The position numbers and the translations under genes were made by a program. Shown in pieces: positions 38,229 through 46,783 of a DNA stretch of 64,000 nt (its first letter is position 1; the number at the start of each line of letters is the position of its first letter). Source of the stretch: Actinacidiphila cocklensis (lineage in GTDB: Bacteria; Actinomycetota; Actinomycetes; Streptomycetales; Streptomycetaceae); NCBI RefSeq assembly GCF_907177275.1, contig NZ_CAJSLV010000013.1, positions 124,001 through 188,000 of the forward strand, given 5' to 3'. The notes under the pieces are model-generated. The model searched no databases. It saw only the letters and a program-made list of their open reading frames with translations, and had not been told where the DNA came from.

Positions 38229-40781
38229 GTGCAGATATCCCGTCGTGCCCTGCTGTCGATCGCCCCGGCCGGCACCCTGCTGGCCCTCGCGGGCCGGACG
38301 CGCGCCACCGCCGCCGAGGGCCGCACCGTACCGTCCGCCGCCACCGACCGGGCCACCCTGCTCGGCAACGTCACCGCGATATTCTGCGGCACCCCCGAGT
38401 CCAACGCCCGCCCCGAGGTCGCGGCCAAACTCGCCGCCATCCAGTCCACCGCCACCGCACGGCTCGCCGCCATGGACGCCGCGGGCGCCGGCGAGCTGTT
38501 CCACGGCGTGGGCCTGGGCACCAGCGACCCGCACCTGTCCACCTCCTTCCAGTACCTGTACGAGATCGCGCTCGCCACCCGGGCGCCCGGCTCCGCGCTG
38601 CTGGGCGACGCCGCCGTGCAGCAGCGCGTCATCGACGGCCTGACCTGGCTCTACGACGGCTACTACGGCGACCAGGCCACCGGCTACTACGGCAACTGGT
38701 TCACCTGGGAGATCGGCATCTCCACCTACGCCGGCCGCATCCTGGTGCTGCTCGCCGACGTGCTCGACCAGGCCGCGCCCGACCTCACCGCCACCTACGT
38801 CGCCGCGATGGACGGCTACCTGCGCAACGGCAAGGACGGCGACGTCGACCTCGACTCGCGCTTCCACACCGGCGCCAACCTCGCCGACATCACCACCAAC
38901 CGCATCCTGCAGGGCGCCGCGCTCGGCGACACCGCCCGCATCACCAAGGCCGTCGCCGACCAGCTGACCGTCTACGCCACCGTCGACCCCTACGCCCCGC
39001 AGCACGGCGTCACCGACGGCTTCTACGCCGACGGGTCCTTCCTGCAGCACTCCTCGGTCGCCTACACCGGCTCGTACGGCACCGGGCTGCTCACCCGGGT
39101 GGTGCAGACCGTCAAGATCCTCGACGGCACCGGCTACGCCCCCGCCGACGGCGGCCTGGCCGGCGTCGTCACCGGCTGGGTCGCCGACAGCTTCGCGCCG
39201 CTGATCGTCGAGGGCTGGATGTCGGAGGTCGTCAAGGGCCGCGCGGTGTCCAGGACCGGTACCGGATACGCCGACGTGGCCGTCGTGATCGAGGCTGTCG
39301 TCGACCTGTCCGGCTACGCCACCGGCGAGGCCGCCACCGCGCTGGCCGGCTACGCCAAGCACCTGCGGCAGGTGACCAGGGCCGCGCCCGACCCGGCCGG
39401 CTTCGTCTCACCGGTCAGCGTGGCCCGCTACGCCGACCTGCTCGCCGACCCCGCCGTCCCGGCCCGCGACATCAACCCCGAGGCGCAGCACAGCGCCTAC
39501 CCCGCCATGGACCGCAGCGTCCACCGCCGCCCCGGCTGGACCTTCGCGCTGGCCCGCAGCTCCACCCGGATCAGCGGCTACGAGTACATGAGCGGCGAGA
39601 ACCTGACGCCCTGGTTCGAGGGCGCCGGCGCCCACTACCTCTACCTCGCCGGGCAGGACCAGACGCAGGCCTTCGGCGTCGACTACTTCACCACCGTGCC
39701 GCCCGACCGGCTGGCCGGCGTCACCGCCCCCGCCGAGACCCGGCTGACCGTCCCCGAGCTGTACGGCACCCAGTGGTACGACAACCCCGCCGCCGGGTTC
39801 ACCTCGTCCTCGGAGTCGCAGAACACCTACGTCTACTTCCCGCTCGGCACCAACACCTTGTCCGGCGGCGCGGTCCTGGGCAGCTACGGCGCCGCCGCGA
39901 TGGTGCTGGCCCCCGACGCGGCCTGGGCGGCGAAGCAGGCGGGGCAGCTCCCCGCCGACTTCGTCGCCTACCGCGGCGCCGACGCCACCAGGTCGTGGTT
40001 CATGCTGGACGACGAGGTCGTGGTACTCGCCGCAGGCGTCGGCGACTCCGCCGGGCGCGCGGTCATCACCACCGCGGACGCCAGGATCGCCGGCGCCGCC
40101 GACCCGGTGGACCTCACCGGCGAAGTGCGCGGCGGCGCCCCCTGGTCCGGCACCGGCACCGCCCCGCTGGCCTGGCTGCGCTACGCCGACCCCGCGCAGG
40201 GCACCGCCGTCGGCTACGTGCTGCTCGACCCGCACCAGGTGCGGCCCACCGTCGCCCTCGACACCGTCACCCGCAGCCGCCGCGCGGTCCGGCTGACCAA
40301 CCCCGACACCCCCGTCACCAAGCAGGTCTTCACCCTGGCCTTCCACCAGGAGCCGGGCGCCCCGCACACCGCACTGGCCTACGCCATCGTCCCCGGCGCG
40401 ACCGAGAGCGCGCTGCGCGGATACGCCCGCGGCCCGCTCACCGTCCTCGCCAACAGCGCCGACGTGCAGGCCGTGAGCCACCGCGGCATCGGGCTGCTGG
40501 CCGCCAACACCTTCACCGCGGGCTCCCACCGGGCCGGCCGCCTCACCGTCGAGGGCCCCGCGTCGGTACTGCTCCGCGAGGCCCGCGACGGCACGGTGTC
40601 ACTGGCGCTCGCCGACCCGACCACCGAACGCTCCACGGTGACCGTCCACCTGGGCGGCCGCCGCCTGCAGCCGGTGGCCGCGGACCCCGGGCTGCGGATC
40701 GGGCACGGTCCCGCCGGCACCACCGTGGTGGCGGACACCGCCCGGCTCTACGGCCGCTCCCTGGCCGCCACCCTGCGCTGA
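38229..40781 (+). CDS. Tat-exported polysaccharide lyase family 8
   Basis: 850 residues. MQISRRALLSIAPAG is a Tat-type leader (SRRALLS). The body is a family-8 lyase, the group of hyaluronate, chondroitin and xanthan lyases. Asn224, His274 and Tyr283 sit in TTNRI, FLQHSSV and GSYG with the same 50- and 9-residue spacings as the catalytic Asn, His and Tyr of pneumococcal hyaluronate lyase; the C-terminal beta-sandwich is present. It cleaves uronic-acid-containing polysaccharides by beta-elimination outside the cell, but the substrate among those options is uncertain. The GTG at 38229 follows GGAG. TGTCA-TGGGCGG-TGACA at 38131-38147 is a possible operator. The last 34 bases overlap the end of the convergent permease gene. 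Confidence 0.92.
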   Translation: MQISRRALLSIAPAGTLLALAGRTRATAAEGRTVPSAATDRATLLGNVTAIFCGTPESNARPEVAAKLAAIQSTATARLAAMDAAGAGELFHGVGLGTSDPHLSTSFQYLYEIALATRAPGSALLGDAAVQQRVIDGLTWLYDGYYGDQATGYYGNWFTWEIGISTYAGRILVLLADVLDQAAPDLTATYVAAMDGYLRNGKDGDVDLDSRFHTGANLADITTNRILQGAALGDTARITKAVADQLTVYATVDPYAPQHGVTDGFYADGSFLQHSSVAYTGSYGTGLLTRVVQTVKILDGTGYAPADGGLAGVVTGWVADSFAPLIVEGWMSEVVKGRAVSRTGTGYADVAVVIEAVVDLSGYATGEAATALAGYAKHLRQVTRAAPDPAGFVSPVSVARYADLLADPAVPARDINPEAQHSAYPAMDRSVHRRPGWTFALARSSTRISGYEYMSGENLTPWFEGAGAHYLYLAGQDQTQAFGVDYFTTVPPDRLAGVTAPAETRLTVPELYGTQWYDNPAAGFTSSSESQNTYVYFPLGTNTLSGGAVLGSYGAAAMVLAPDAAWAAKQAGQLPADFVAYRGADATRSWFMLDDEVVVLAAGVGDSAGRAVITTADARIAGAADPVDLTGEVRGGAPWSGTGTAPLAWLRYADPAQGTAVGYVLLDPHQVRPTVALDTVTRSRRAVRLTNPDTPVTKQVFTLAFHQEPGAPHTALAYAIVPGATESALRGYARGPLTVLANSADVQAVSHRGIGLLAANTFTAGSHRAGRLTVEGPASVLLREARDGTVSLALADPTTERSTVTVHLGGRRLQPVAADPGLRIGHGPAGTTVVADTARLYGRSLAATLR

Positions 40782-41872
40782 CCGGCGGTCAGCACGGGGC
40801 GCAGCCGGGCGGGCAGGCGGGTCAGCCCGCCCGGCAGCGCGACGACCATGACGACGAACAGGGCGCCCAGCAGGAACAGCGGCTGGGACAGCGGCACCCG
40901 CAGGAAGGACGGCAGGCCCGACACCGTCTCGGAGCCCGCCAGGTCGCCGAGGCGGTGGTCGGCCCAGGTGTAGAGCACACCGCCGACCAGCGGCCCCCAG
41001 CGCGAGCCCGACCCGCCGAGCACCACCATCACCAGCAGCGACAGGGTGAAGTCCGACGTCGTGGTCTGCGGGGTCGCACCGCCGGTCAGCAGCAGGTGGA
41101 CGATCCCGCCGACCGCGGCCAGCGCCCCGGCCAGCACGAAGGCGACCAGCTTGAAGCCGTACGGGCGCAGGCCCAGCACCTCCACCCGGCGCTCGTTCTC
41201 CTTGATGCCCTCCCAGACCCTGCCGGTGGGGGAGCGGACCGCCCAGTGCACGACCGCCAGGGTCAGCACCAGGTAGGCCAGGGCGATCCAGTAGAGGTTG
41301 GCGGTGTTGCCGATGCCGGCCAGCGAGGACGGCAGCTTGTCGGCCGGGATGGCCCGGCCCTCCTCGCCGCCGGTGACACCGCCGGGATCGCGCTCCACCA
41401 GGATCGAGCCGGCCTGCGCGAAGGCCAGGGTGACCATGGAGAAGGCGATGCCGCCGACCCGCAGCGCCACCGAGCCGAGCGCCGCGGCCAGCGCGACACC
41501 GCAGCACAGGCCGAGCACCGCGGACACCGCGAAGGGCAACCCTGCCTCCACCATGATCAGTTCGGTCGCGTAGCTGCCCGCCGCGAAGTACAGCGCATGC
41601 CCGAACGACAGCAGGCCGGTACGACCGAGCAGCAGGTCGTATCCGGTGGCGAGCGCACCGAACACCAGGCACAGGGCCAGCAGTTGCAGGCTGCCCGCGC
41701 TGCCGATCGGGCCGTCGAGCAGCCCGGGCAGCGGCAGCGAGCTGTAGGGTGCGGCGAACAGCGCGACGAGCGCCACGGCGGGCCACCACCGGCCGTAGCG
41801 GCGCAACGTCCCGGCCGGCGCGGCCACATCGCCTGCGGTGGCCGCCTCGCGGGCGGGCGTGGCGGTGGTCAT
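40748..41872 (-). CDS. livM: Branched-chain-type amino acid ABC permease (LivM)
   Basis: 374 residues with about ten membrane helices of the LivM family: ALATGYDLLLGRTGLLSFGHALYFA and RVWEGIKENERRVEVLGLRPYGFKLVAFVLAG, the latter the EAA-like cytoplasmic loop. It partners LivH in the channel. Its ATG overlaps the livH stop by four bases (ATGA). The gene is last in a five-gene operon, and its 3' end overlaps the convergent polysaccharide lyase gene by 34 bases, leaving no room for a separate terminator. The N-terminal 30 residues form a cytosolic Ala/Thr-rich tail. Substrates of this family include branched-chain amino acids, urea and aromatic acids. Confidence 0.9.
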   Translation of the reverse strand: MTTATPAREAATAGDVAAPAGTLRRYGRWWPAVALVALFAAPYSSLPLPGLLDGPIGSAGSLQLLALCLVFGALATGYDLLLGRTGLLSFGHALYFAAGSYATELIMVEAGLPFAVSAVLGLCCGVALAAALGSVALRVGGIAFSMVTLAFAQAGSILVERDPGGVTGGEEGRAIPADKLPSSLAGIGNTANLYWIALAYLVLTLAVVHWAVRSPTGRVWEGIKENERRVEVLGLRPYGFKLVAFVLAGALAAVGGIVHLLLTGGATPQTTTSDFTLSLLVMVVLGGSGSRWGPLVGGVLYTWADHRLGDLAGSETVSGLPSFLRVPLSQPLFLLGALFVVMVVALPGGLTRLPARLRPVLTAGQRRVAARERP

Positions 41873-42756
41873 GCGAGCCTCCCGGTGATGCCGCGCGGCT
41901 TGAGCAGCAGCAGGGCGGCGAGCAGCACGACGACGGCGAGGTCGCCGAGGCCCGACGCGGTGTAGTAGTTGGCGAACTGCTGGACCAGGCCCACCCCGAC
42001 GGCGGCCAGCGCGGCACCGGCCACCGAGCCCATGCCGCCCATGACCACCACCACGAAGGCGAAGATCAGCAGCGAGGTGCCCTGGCCCGGGTCGACCGAG
42101 CCGTAGTACAGCCCGCCCAGCGCCCCGCCGAGGGCGGCCGCGGCCCCGCCGATCGCGAAGACCAGCGTGAAGGCCCGGCGTACGTCGATGCCCAGCGCGG
42201 TGACCATCGCCCGGTCCTCCACCCCGGCGCGTACCACCAGGCCGTGCCGGGTGCCGCCGAGGAAGAGCCGCAGCGCCACCAGCACCGCGGCGGCGGCGCC
42301 GATCAGCACCAGCCGGTTCACCGGGATGTGCGCCCCCAGCAGCCCGAAGGTGCCGGACAGCGCGGCCGGCCCGGGGAAGGGCCGCGCGTCGGGTCCCCAG
42401 ATCGCCGACAGCAGCGCCGGGACGGCGAGCCCGACGCCCACGGTGGCGAGCACCTGCTCGCGCGGGCGGTCGTACAGCGGGCGGATCAGGGCCAGTTCGA
42501 GGACCATGGCGGCCACCGTGCCGACGGCGGTGCCGAAGCAGACCGCGAGCACGAAGCCGGGGCCGCCGGAGCCCGCGCCCGGCAGATGCCCGTCCGCGGC
42601 CCACCAGGTGGCGTACGCGCCCACCGAGAGCAGCGCCCCGTGCGCGAAGTTGAGGACGTCCATCAGCCCGAAGATCAGCGAGAGCCCGGACGCCACCAGG
42701 AAGTACAGTGCGCCCAGGCCCAGTCCGGTGACGGCGAGCAGCACGACGGTCGACAT
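41869..42756 (-). CDS. livH: Branched-chain-type amino acid ABC permease (LivH)
   Basis: 295 residues with eight or so helices: LSLIFGLMDVLNFAHGALLSVGAY is the hallmark of LivH proteins, and RAGVEDRAMVTALGIDVRRAFTLVFAIG is the coupling loop. The ATG at 42756 overlaps the livF stop by one base (TGATG); a GTG just before it is also possible. It forms the translocation path with LivM, and the four-base overlap with livM implies stoichiometric translation. Confidence 0.92.
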   Translation of the reverse strand: MSTVVLLAVTGLGLGALYFLVASGLSLIFGLMDVLNFAHGALLSVGAYATWWAADGHLPGAGSGGPGFVLAVCFGTAVGTVAAMVLELALIRPLYDRPREQVLATVGVGLAVPALLSAIWGPDARPFPGPAALSGTFGLLGAHIPVNRLVLIGAAAAVLVALRLFLGGTRHGLVVRAGVEDRAMVTALGIDVRRAFTLVFAIGGAAAALGGALGGLYYGSVDPGQGTSLLIFAFVVVVMGGMGSVAGAALAAVGVGLVQQFANYYTASGLGDLAVVVLLAALLLLKPRGITGRLA

Positions 42757-43562
42757 CACGCCCCCGCCTTCCCGTTGTCCGCGGCCGGGCCCGCGGGCCG
42801 GGCTGCCTGGTTGTCGTGCGGTGCCATGAGGTGCTCCTCGGGACGGGCGGTGCCGCGGCGGCCGACGCCCAGCAGCCGCCGGGTGGCCTCGGGGTCGGCG
42901 AGCAGGCCGGCGGCGGGGCCGCGGTGCGCGGTGCGGCCGTCGGCGAGGACCACGCAGTGCTCGGCGAGCCTGCGCACCATCGCCAGGTTCTGCTCGACCA
43001 GCAGCACCGGCGCGGCCTGCGCGGCCCGCTCCAGCACCTGCGCGACCTCGGTGACCACCTTGGGCGCCAGGCCCTTGGTCGGCTCGTCGGCGATGATCAG
43101 CCGGTTGCCGTTCAGCAGGGTGCGGCCGATCGCCACCATCTGCTGCTGGCCGCCGGACAGGGTGCCCGCCAACTGCTTCGCGCGGGCCTTGAGTTCGGGA
43201 AACAGTTCGTGCACCAGGCCGTACGCGGGCTCGCCCGCGCCCGGCCGCTCCGCCAGCCGCAGGTTCTCCGCGACGGTGAGGGCGGCGAAGACCCCGCGGT
43301 CCTCCGGCGCGTAGCCGATGCCGCGGCGCACCAGCGCATGGGTCGGCAGCCGCACCGTCTCCTCGCCGAGGAAGCGCACGCTGCCGGTGCGCGGCACCAG
43401 GCCGAGCACCCCGCGCACCGTCGTGGTCTTGCCCGCCCCGTTGCGGCCGAGCAGCGCGGTGACACCGGACGGCGCGACGTCCAGGTCCACCCCGTGCAGG
43501 ATGTGCCGGCCGCCGATGACGACCGCCAGGTCCCGGACCGCGAGCAGGGGTCCGGTGCTCAC
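42756..43562 (-). CDS. livF: Branched-chain-type ABC transporter ATPase (LivF)
   Basis: 268 residues. Walker A GRNGAGKTT, signature LSGGQQQM, Walker B LIIADEPTKGL and the switch His follow in order, and the short LivF-type length and PEDRGVFAALTVAENL confirm the subfamily. A C-terminal extension of about 30 residues (HLMAPHDNQAARPAG and beyond) is not part of the domain. It starts at a GTG overlapping the livG stop (GTGA). It works as one of two nucleotide-binding subunits. Confidence 0.92.
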   Translation of the reverse strand: MSTGPLLAVRDLAVVIGGRHILHGVDLDVAPSGVTALLGRNGAGKTTTVRGVLGLVPRTGSVRFLGEETVRLPTHALVRRGIGYAPEDRGVFAALTVAENLRLAERPGAGEPAYGLVHELFPELKARAKQLAGTLSGGQQQMVAIGRTLLNGNRLIIADEPTKGLAPKVVTEVAQVLERAAQAAPVLLVEQNLAMVRRLAEHCVVLADGRTAHRGPAAGLLADPEATRRLLGVGRRGTARPEEHLMAPHDNQAARPAGPAADNGKAGA

Positions 43563-44302
43563 AGCGCCTCCCCGAGATACGCCTGCTGCACCACCGGGTC
43601 GGCGGTGACCGCCTGCGGCGTGTCCAGCGCGAGCAGGGTGCCGTGGTGCATCACCGCCAACCGGTCGGCCAGGCCCAGCAGCACGTCCATGTGGTGCTCC
43701 ACCATCAGCACGGTCCTGCCCTCGTCGCGGTGCAGCGAGCGGATCAACTCGGTCAGCGCGGGCACCTCCTCGGCGCTCACCCCGGCCATCGGCTCGTCGA
43801 GCAGCATCAGCCGCGGCTCGCCGACCAGCAGCACCGCGAGCTCCAACTTGCGTTTCTCACCGTGCGACAGCTCCGCGGACGGCACCTCGGCCCGGTGCGT
43901 CAGACCGGTGCGCTCCAGCACCCGCCCGACCCGCTCCCGGTGGTCCGACGCGCGCCGCCAGATCCGGTACGAGCCGCCGGCCGCCGCCTGCGCCGCCAGC
44001 CGCACGTGACCGGCGACCGTCATCGCCGGCCACAGGCTGGAGGTCTGGAACGTCCGGCCGAGCCCGCGCCGCGCCCTGGCGGGCACGCTCTCGGCCGTCA
44101 CGTCCGCGCCGTCCAGCCCGATCGAGCCCCGGGTGGCCGGCACGAGCCCGCTGATCAGGTTGAACAGCGAGGTCTTACCTGCCCCGTTGGGACCGATGAA
44201 GGCCAGGAACTCGCCCTGGCGCACGTCGAAGGACACCTCGTCCACGATGGTCGCGCCGCCCACCGACCAGCCCAGGTCGCGCAGTTGGAGTACGGGTGCC
44301 AC
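43559..44302 (-). CDS. livG: Branched-chain-type ABC transporter ATPase (LivG)
   Basis: 247 residues: Walker A GPNGAGKTS, signature LSHGEKRKLELA, Walker B LMLLDEPMAGV and MVEHHMDVLLGLADRLAVM. The signature lacks the usual second glycine-rich part but agrees with LivG proteins (SHGEQR/KxxE). It starts at the GTG at 44302, three bases after the livK stop, so it is translated right behind the binding protein and then coupled to livF. Confidence 0.92.
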   Translation of the reverse strand: MAPVLQLRDLGWSVGGATIVDEVSFDVRQGEFLAFIGPNGAGKTSLFNLISGLVPATRGSIGLDGADVTAESVPARARRGLGRTFQTSSLWPAMTVAGHVRLAAQAAAGGSYRIWRRASDHRERVGRVLERTGLTHRAEVPSAELSHGEKRKLELAVLLVGEPRLMLLDEPMAGVSAEEVPALTELIRSLHRDEGRTVLMVEHHMDVLLGLADRLAVMHHGTLLALDTPQAVTADPVVQQAYLGEAL

Positions 44303-44305
44303 GGA

Positions 44306-45559
44306 TCAGCCTGCCATCTGCTTCGACGGCGGGGTGACCGCGTCCTTCGGCAGCCGGCTGATCAGCTCGGGCTTCGGGGCCGCGCCGGTCCCGGTCAGCT
44401 TCGCCGTGAACATCGGCTGCAGCAGCGCGTGGTCCACCGCGCGGATCTGCTCGTCGCCCTTGGGACCCTGGAACGACCAGCCCTCCAGGGCCTTCGCCAT
44501 CGCCGTCGGGTCGGTGGCGCTGCCGGACTCCACCGCGTGCACGATCATCTGGGCCGCGGTGAATCCGTCCGGGCTGAACAGGTCGGGAGTACCGCCGGCC
44601 TTGGCGATGCCGTCCAGCATCGCCTTCTCCACCGGGTTGTTGCCCGCACCGGGGAAGTAGTGCGCCAGGAAGGACACCTTGGCGCCGGCCGCGCCGAACA
44701 GCGGGTAGGAGGCGGTGCCGGCCAGCCCGGTCACCACCTTGGTCGAGCCGACCACGCCCTGCTGGTCCAGCGCGGTCCACAGCGCCGGGGCGCTCGCACC
44801 GGCCCACGCCACGAACACCAGGTCCGGCTTCTTCGACTTGACCTGCTGCGCGAACGGCGTCAGGTCGCCCGCGCTCGGCGGCGCGAGCACCGAGTCGACC
44901 TTCGCTCCCTGCCCGTCGCCCAGCACCGTCTTGACCGCGGCCACATTGGCCTGGCCGAAGGCCGAGTTCTGGGTCAGCACCACGACCTTCCTGCCCTTGG
45001 AGTCGCCGAGCAGCGAACCGGCGGTGAGGATGTCCTGGTACGACTGCCGACCGGAGCGGAAGGTGTACGCGTTCACGCCGGTGAGCCCGTCGGTCGCGGC
45101 GGGTCCCGAGACGTACAGCACCCGGTTCTGCGCGGCCAGCGGCGCCAGTTGCAGCGCGACCCCGGAGTCCGTGGTGCCCGCGATGATCTTCGTGCCCTTG
45201 CCGATCAGCGTCTTGGCCGCGGCGACGGCCTTGGCCGGGTCACCCGCGTCGTCCTGCTCGGTGACGTGGATCTCGTGTCCCGCCGCCTTGCCGGTGCCGT
45301 GGGTGGCGTACGCCAGGCCGGCGTTGAAGCCTTCGAGGTACTGCTTGCCGTACGCGGCCAGCGGGCCGCTGCGCGAGTAGACCAGGCCGACGTCGACGGC
45401 CGCGCTGCCGCCCTTGCCGCCGTCGCCGTCCGACGAGCTGCCGGCGGTCCCCGCCTTGCTGCACCCCGCCAGCCCCGCCAGCAGGACGGTGGCGGCCAGC
45501 AGCGCAACTGCGGGGACCGATCTGCTTGTGTACGTGCTCGATGTGCTGCTGCGACGCAT
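44306..45559 (-). CDS. livK: ABC transporter substrate-binding lipoprotein (LivK-type)
   Basis: 417 residues with lipobox LAGC (Cys33) after a basic, Ser/Thr-rich n-region, then a Gly/Ser linker and the type-I binding fold of the branched-chain amino acid family (VDVGLVYSRSGPLAAYGKQYLEGFNAGL, IIAGTTDSGVALQLAPLAAQ, FVAWAGASAPALW). It captures the ligand for the operon's permeases. The order livK-G-F-H-M is compact: three bases, four overlapping, one overlapping, four overlapping. The ATG at 45559 follows GGGAG by eight bases. Ligand choice between leucine-type amino acids, urea-like or aromatic compounds is open. Confidence 0.9.
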   Translation of the reverse strand: MRRSSTSSTYTSRSVPAVALLAATVLLAGLAGCSKAGTAGSSSDGDGGKGGSAAVDVGLVYSRSGPLAAYGKQYLEGFNAGLAYATHGTGKAAGHEIHVTEQDDAGDPAKAVAAAKTLIGKGTKIIAGTTDSGVALQLAPLAAQNRVLYVSGPAATDGLTGVNAYTFRSGRQSYQDILTAGSLLGDSKGRKVVVLTQNSAFGQANVAAVKTVLGDGQGAKVDSVLAPPSAGDLTPFAQQVKSKKPDLVFVAWAGASAPALWTALDQQGVVGSTKVVTGLAGTASYPLFGAAGAKVSFLAHYFPGAGNNPVEKAMLDGIAKAGGTPDLFSPDGFTAAQMIVHAVESGSATDPTAMAKALEGWSFQGPKGDEQIRAVDHALLQPMFTAKLTGTGAAPKPELISRLPKDAVTPPSKQMAG

Positions 45560-45697
45560 GGTGACCGGCTCCCGGAACGGTGGATGGTTGCGCACACCGT
45601 AGGAGCGCGTGCTCCCGCGGGACATGTGGCCGGACCACGTAGCCCAGGGCACCGCCATGTCGGCGGGGACCATGGCGGCACACCCCGCCGGAAAGCC

Positions 45698-45733
45698 CGT
45701 CAGGGCCTGCCCCGGGGGGCAGGCCCTGACGGT
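45698..45733 (-). terminator. Terminator of the alpha/beta hydrolase gene
   Basis: A perfect 15-bp GC-rich stem (45698-45712 with 45719-45733) and six-base loop, 24 bases past the hydrolase stop codon, upstream of the liv operon promoter. Confidence 0.85.
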
Positions 45734-45756
45734 GGACCGATCCGCTGCCGTACGCT

Positions 45757-46638
45757 TCAGGCGCCTGCGACGAGGGCCGCGCGCACGCGCTCCGCCACGG
45801 TGGCCGCACCGGCGGTTCCGAGCAGGATCGAGTAGTGGTTCACGCCGGGGACGAAGCGGGTGGACACCGTGGTGAGCGCGGCAGCCTCGACGACCTCCGG
45901 CGGGTACAGGCCGACGGGCTCGTCGCGCAGCCCGCGTTCGGCCCAGAGCAACTCGGCGGGGACGCGCAGCCGGTGGATCGCGGCGAACACCTCGGGGTTG
46001 CGCAGCTCGTCCTCGGCGTCCTGGCGGATCGCCGCCGCCCGGCACGCGGACCGCAGGTGCGGCTCCTCGCCGACGAGGTCGCGGTCCAGATACGCCCGCA
46101 CCGCCTCGCCGCCGAGTTCGGCGAACGCCGGATGCCCGGCCCAGAAGGCGTGGTAGGCGGCGCGGTCGGCGAACTCCATGTCGAGCTTGGCCATCGCAGG
46201 GCCGATCACCGCGTGCAGCACCTGGTCGATGTCCATGTCGGCCGGCACGGGGAAGCCCAGGCCGCCGTCGACCAGCACCAGGTGCCGGTAGCGCCCCGGG
46301 TCGCGGTGCGCGGCGACGCAGCCGACGAAGCCGCCCATGGAGTGCCCGGCGAGCACCGCGCGCCCGACCCCGAAGTGGTCCAGCACCGCCAGCAGGTCGT
46401 CGGCGTGCACCGCCATGCTGCTCTCGCCCTTGACGTCGCCGCTGCGCCCGCGCCCGCGCAGGTCGGGGGCCAGCACCTCGACGCCGTCCAGGGCCTCCGC
46501 GACCCCGGCCCAGGACAGGCCGTTGCCCGTGATGCCGTGCACCGCGAGGACGGTGCCGGCGCCCGGCGTCCCCGGCCAGCGGCGTACCGCAAGCGTGCCG
46601 CCCGGCACCTCGACGCCGACGTCCCTGTATTCCCTCAT
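45757..46638 (-). CDS. Alpha/beta hydrolase (esterase/lipase-like)
   Basis: 293 residues with a complete catalytic set: oxyanion motif AVHGITGNGLSW, nucleophile elbow GHSMGG with serine, and the terminal GVNHYSILL histidine; the acid residue lies in the strand before LRDEPVGLYPP. APDLRGRGRSGD and the cap region around residues 140-190 fit the broad lipase/esterase and dehalogenase-like group. It is cytosolic with no signal peptide. The ATG is at 46638. It stands alone between two terminators. A specific substrate cannot be named. Confidence 0.87.
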   Translation of the reverse strand: MREYRDVGVEVPGGTLAVRRWPGTPGAGTVLAVHGITGNGLSWAGVAEALDGVEVLAPDLRGRGRSGDVKGESSMAVHADDLLAVLDHFGVGRAVLAGHSMGGFVGCVAAHRDPGRYRHLVLVDGGLGFPVPADMDIDQVLHAVIGPAMAKLDMEFADRAAYHAFWAGHPAFAELGGEAVRAYLDRDLVGEEPHLRSACRAAAIRQDAEDELRNPEVFAAIHRLRVPAELLWAERGLRDEPVGLYPPEVVEAAALTTVSTRFVPGVNHYSILLGTAGAATVAERVRAALVAGA

Positions 46639-46729
46639 GCCGCTCCGCCCCGCGTCAGCCCAGCCCTGCAGGCCGCACGCCGTCCGTGCGGCTCCAGCAG
46701 CCTATGTGCCACCGGGCGGGGTGGCGCAT

Positions 46730-46775
46730 GGCGGCGGCCGACACAGCGGGTGGTTCCGCCGTGTCGGCCGCCGCC
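46730..46775 (-). terminator. Terminator of the PadR-ABC operon
   Basis: A 15-bp perfect stem (46730-46744 with 46761-46775) extended by four more pairs after one mismatch, eight bases past the permease stop codon. Confidence 0.8.
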
Positions 46776-46783
46776 ACTGCCGC

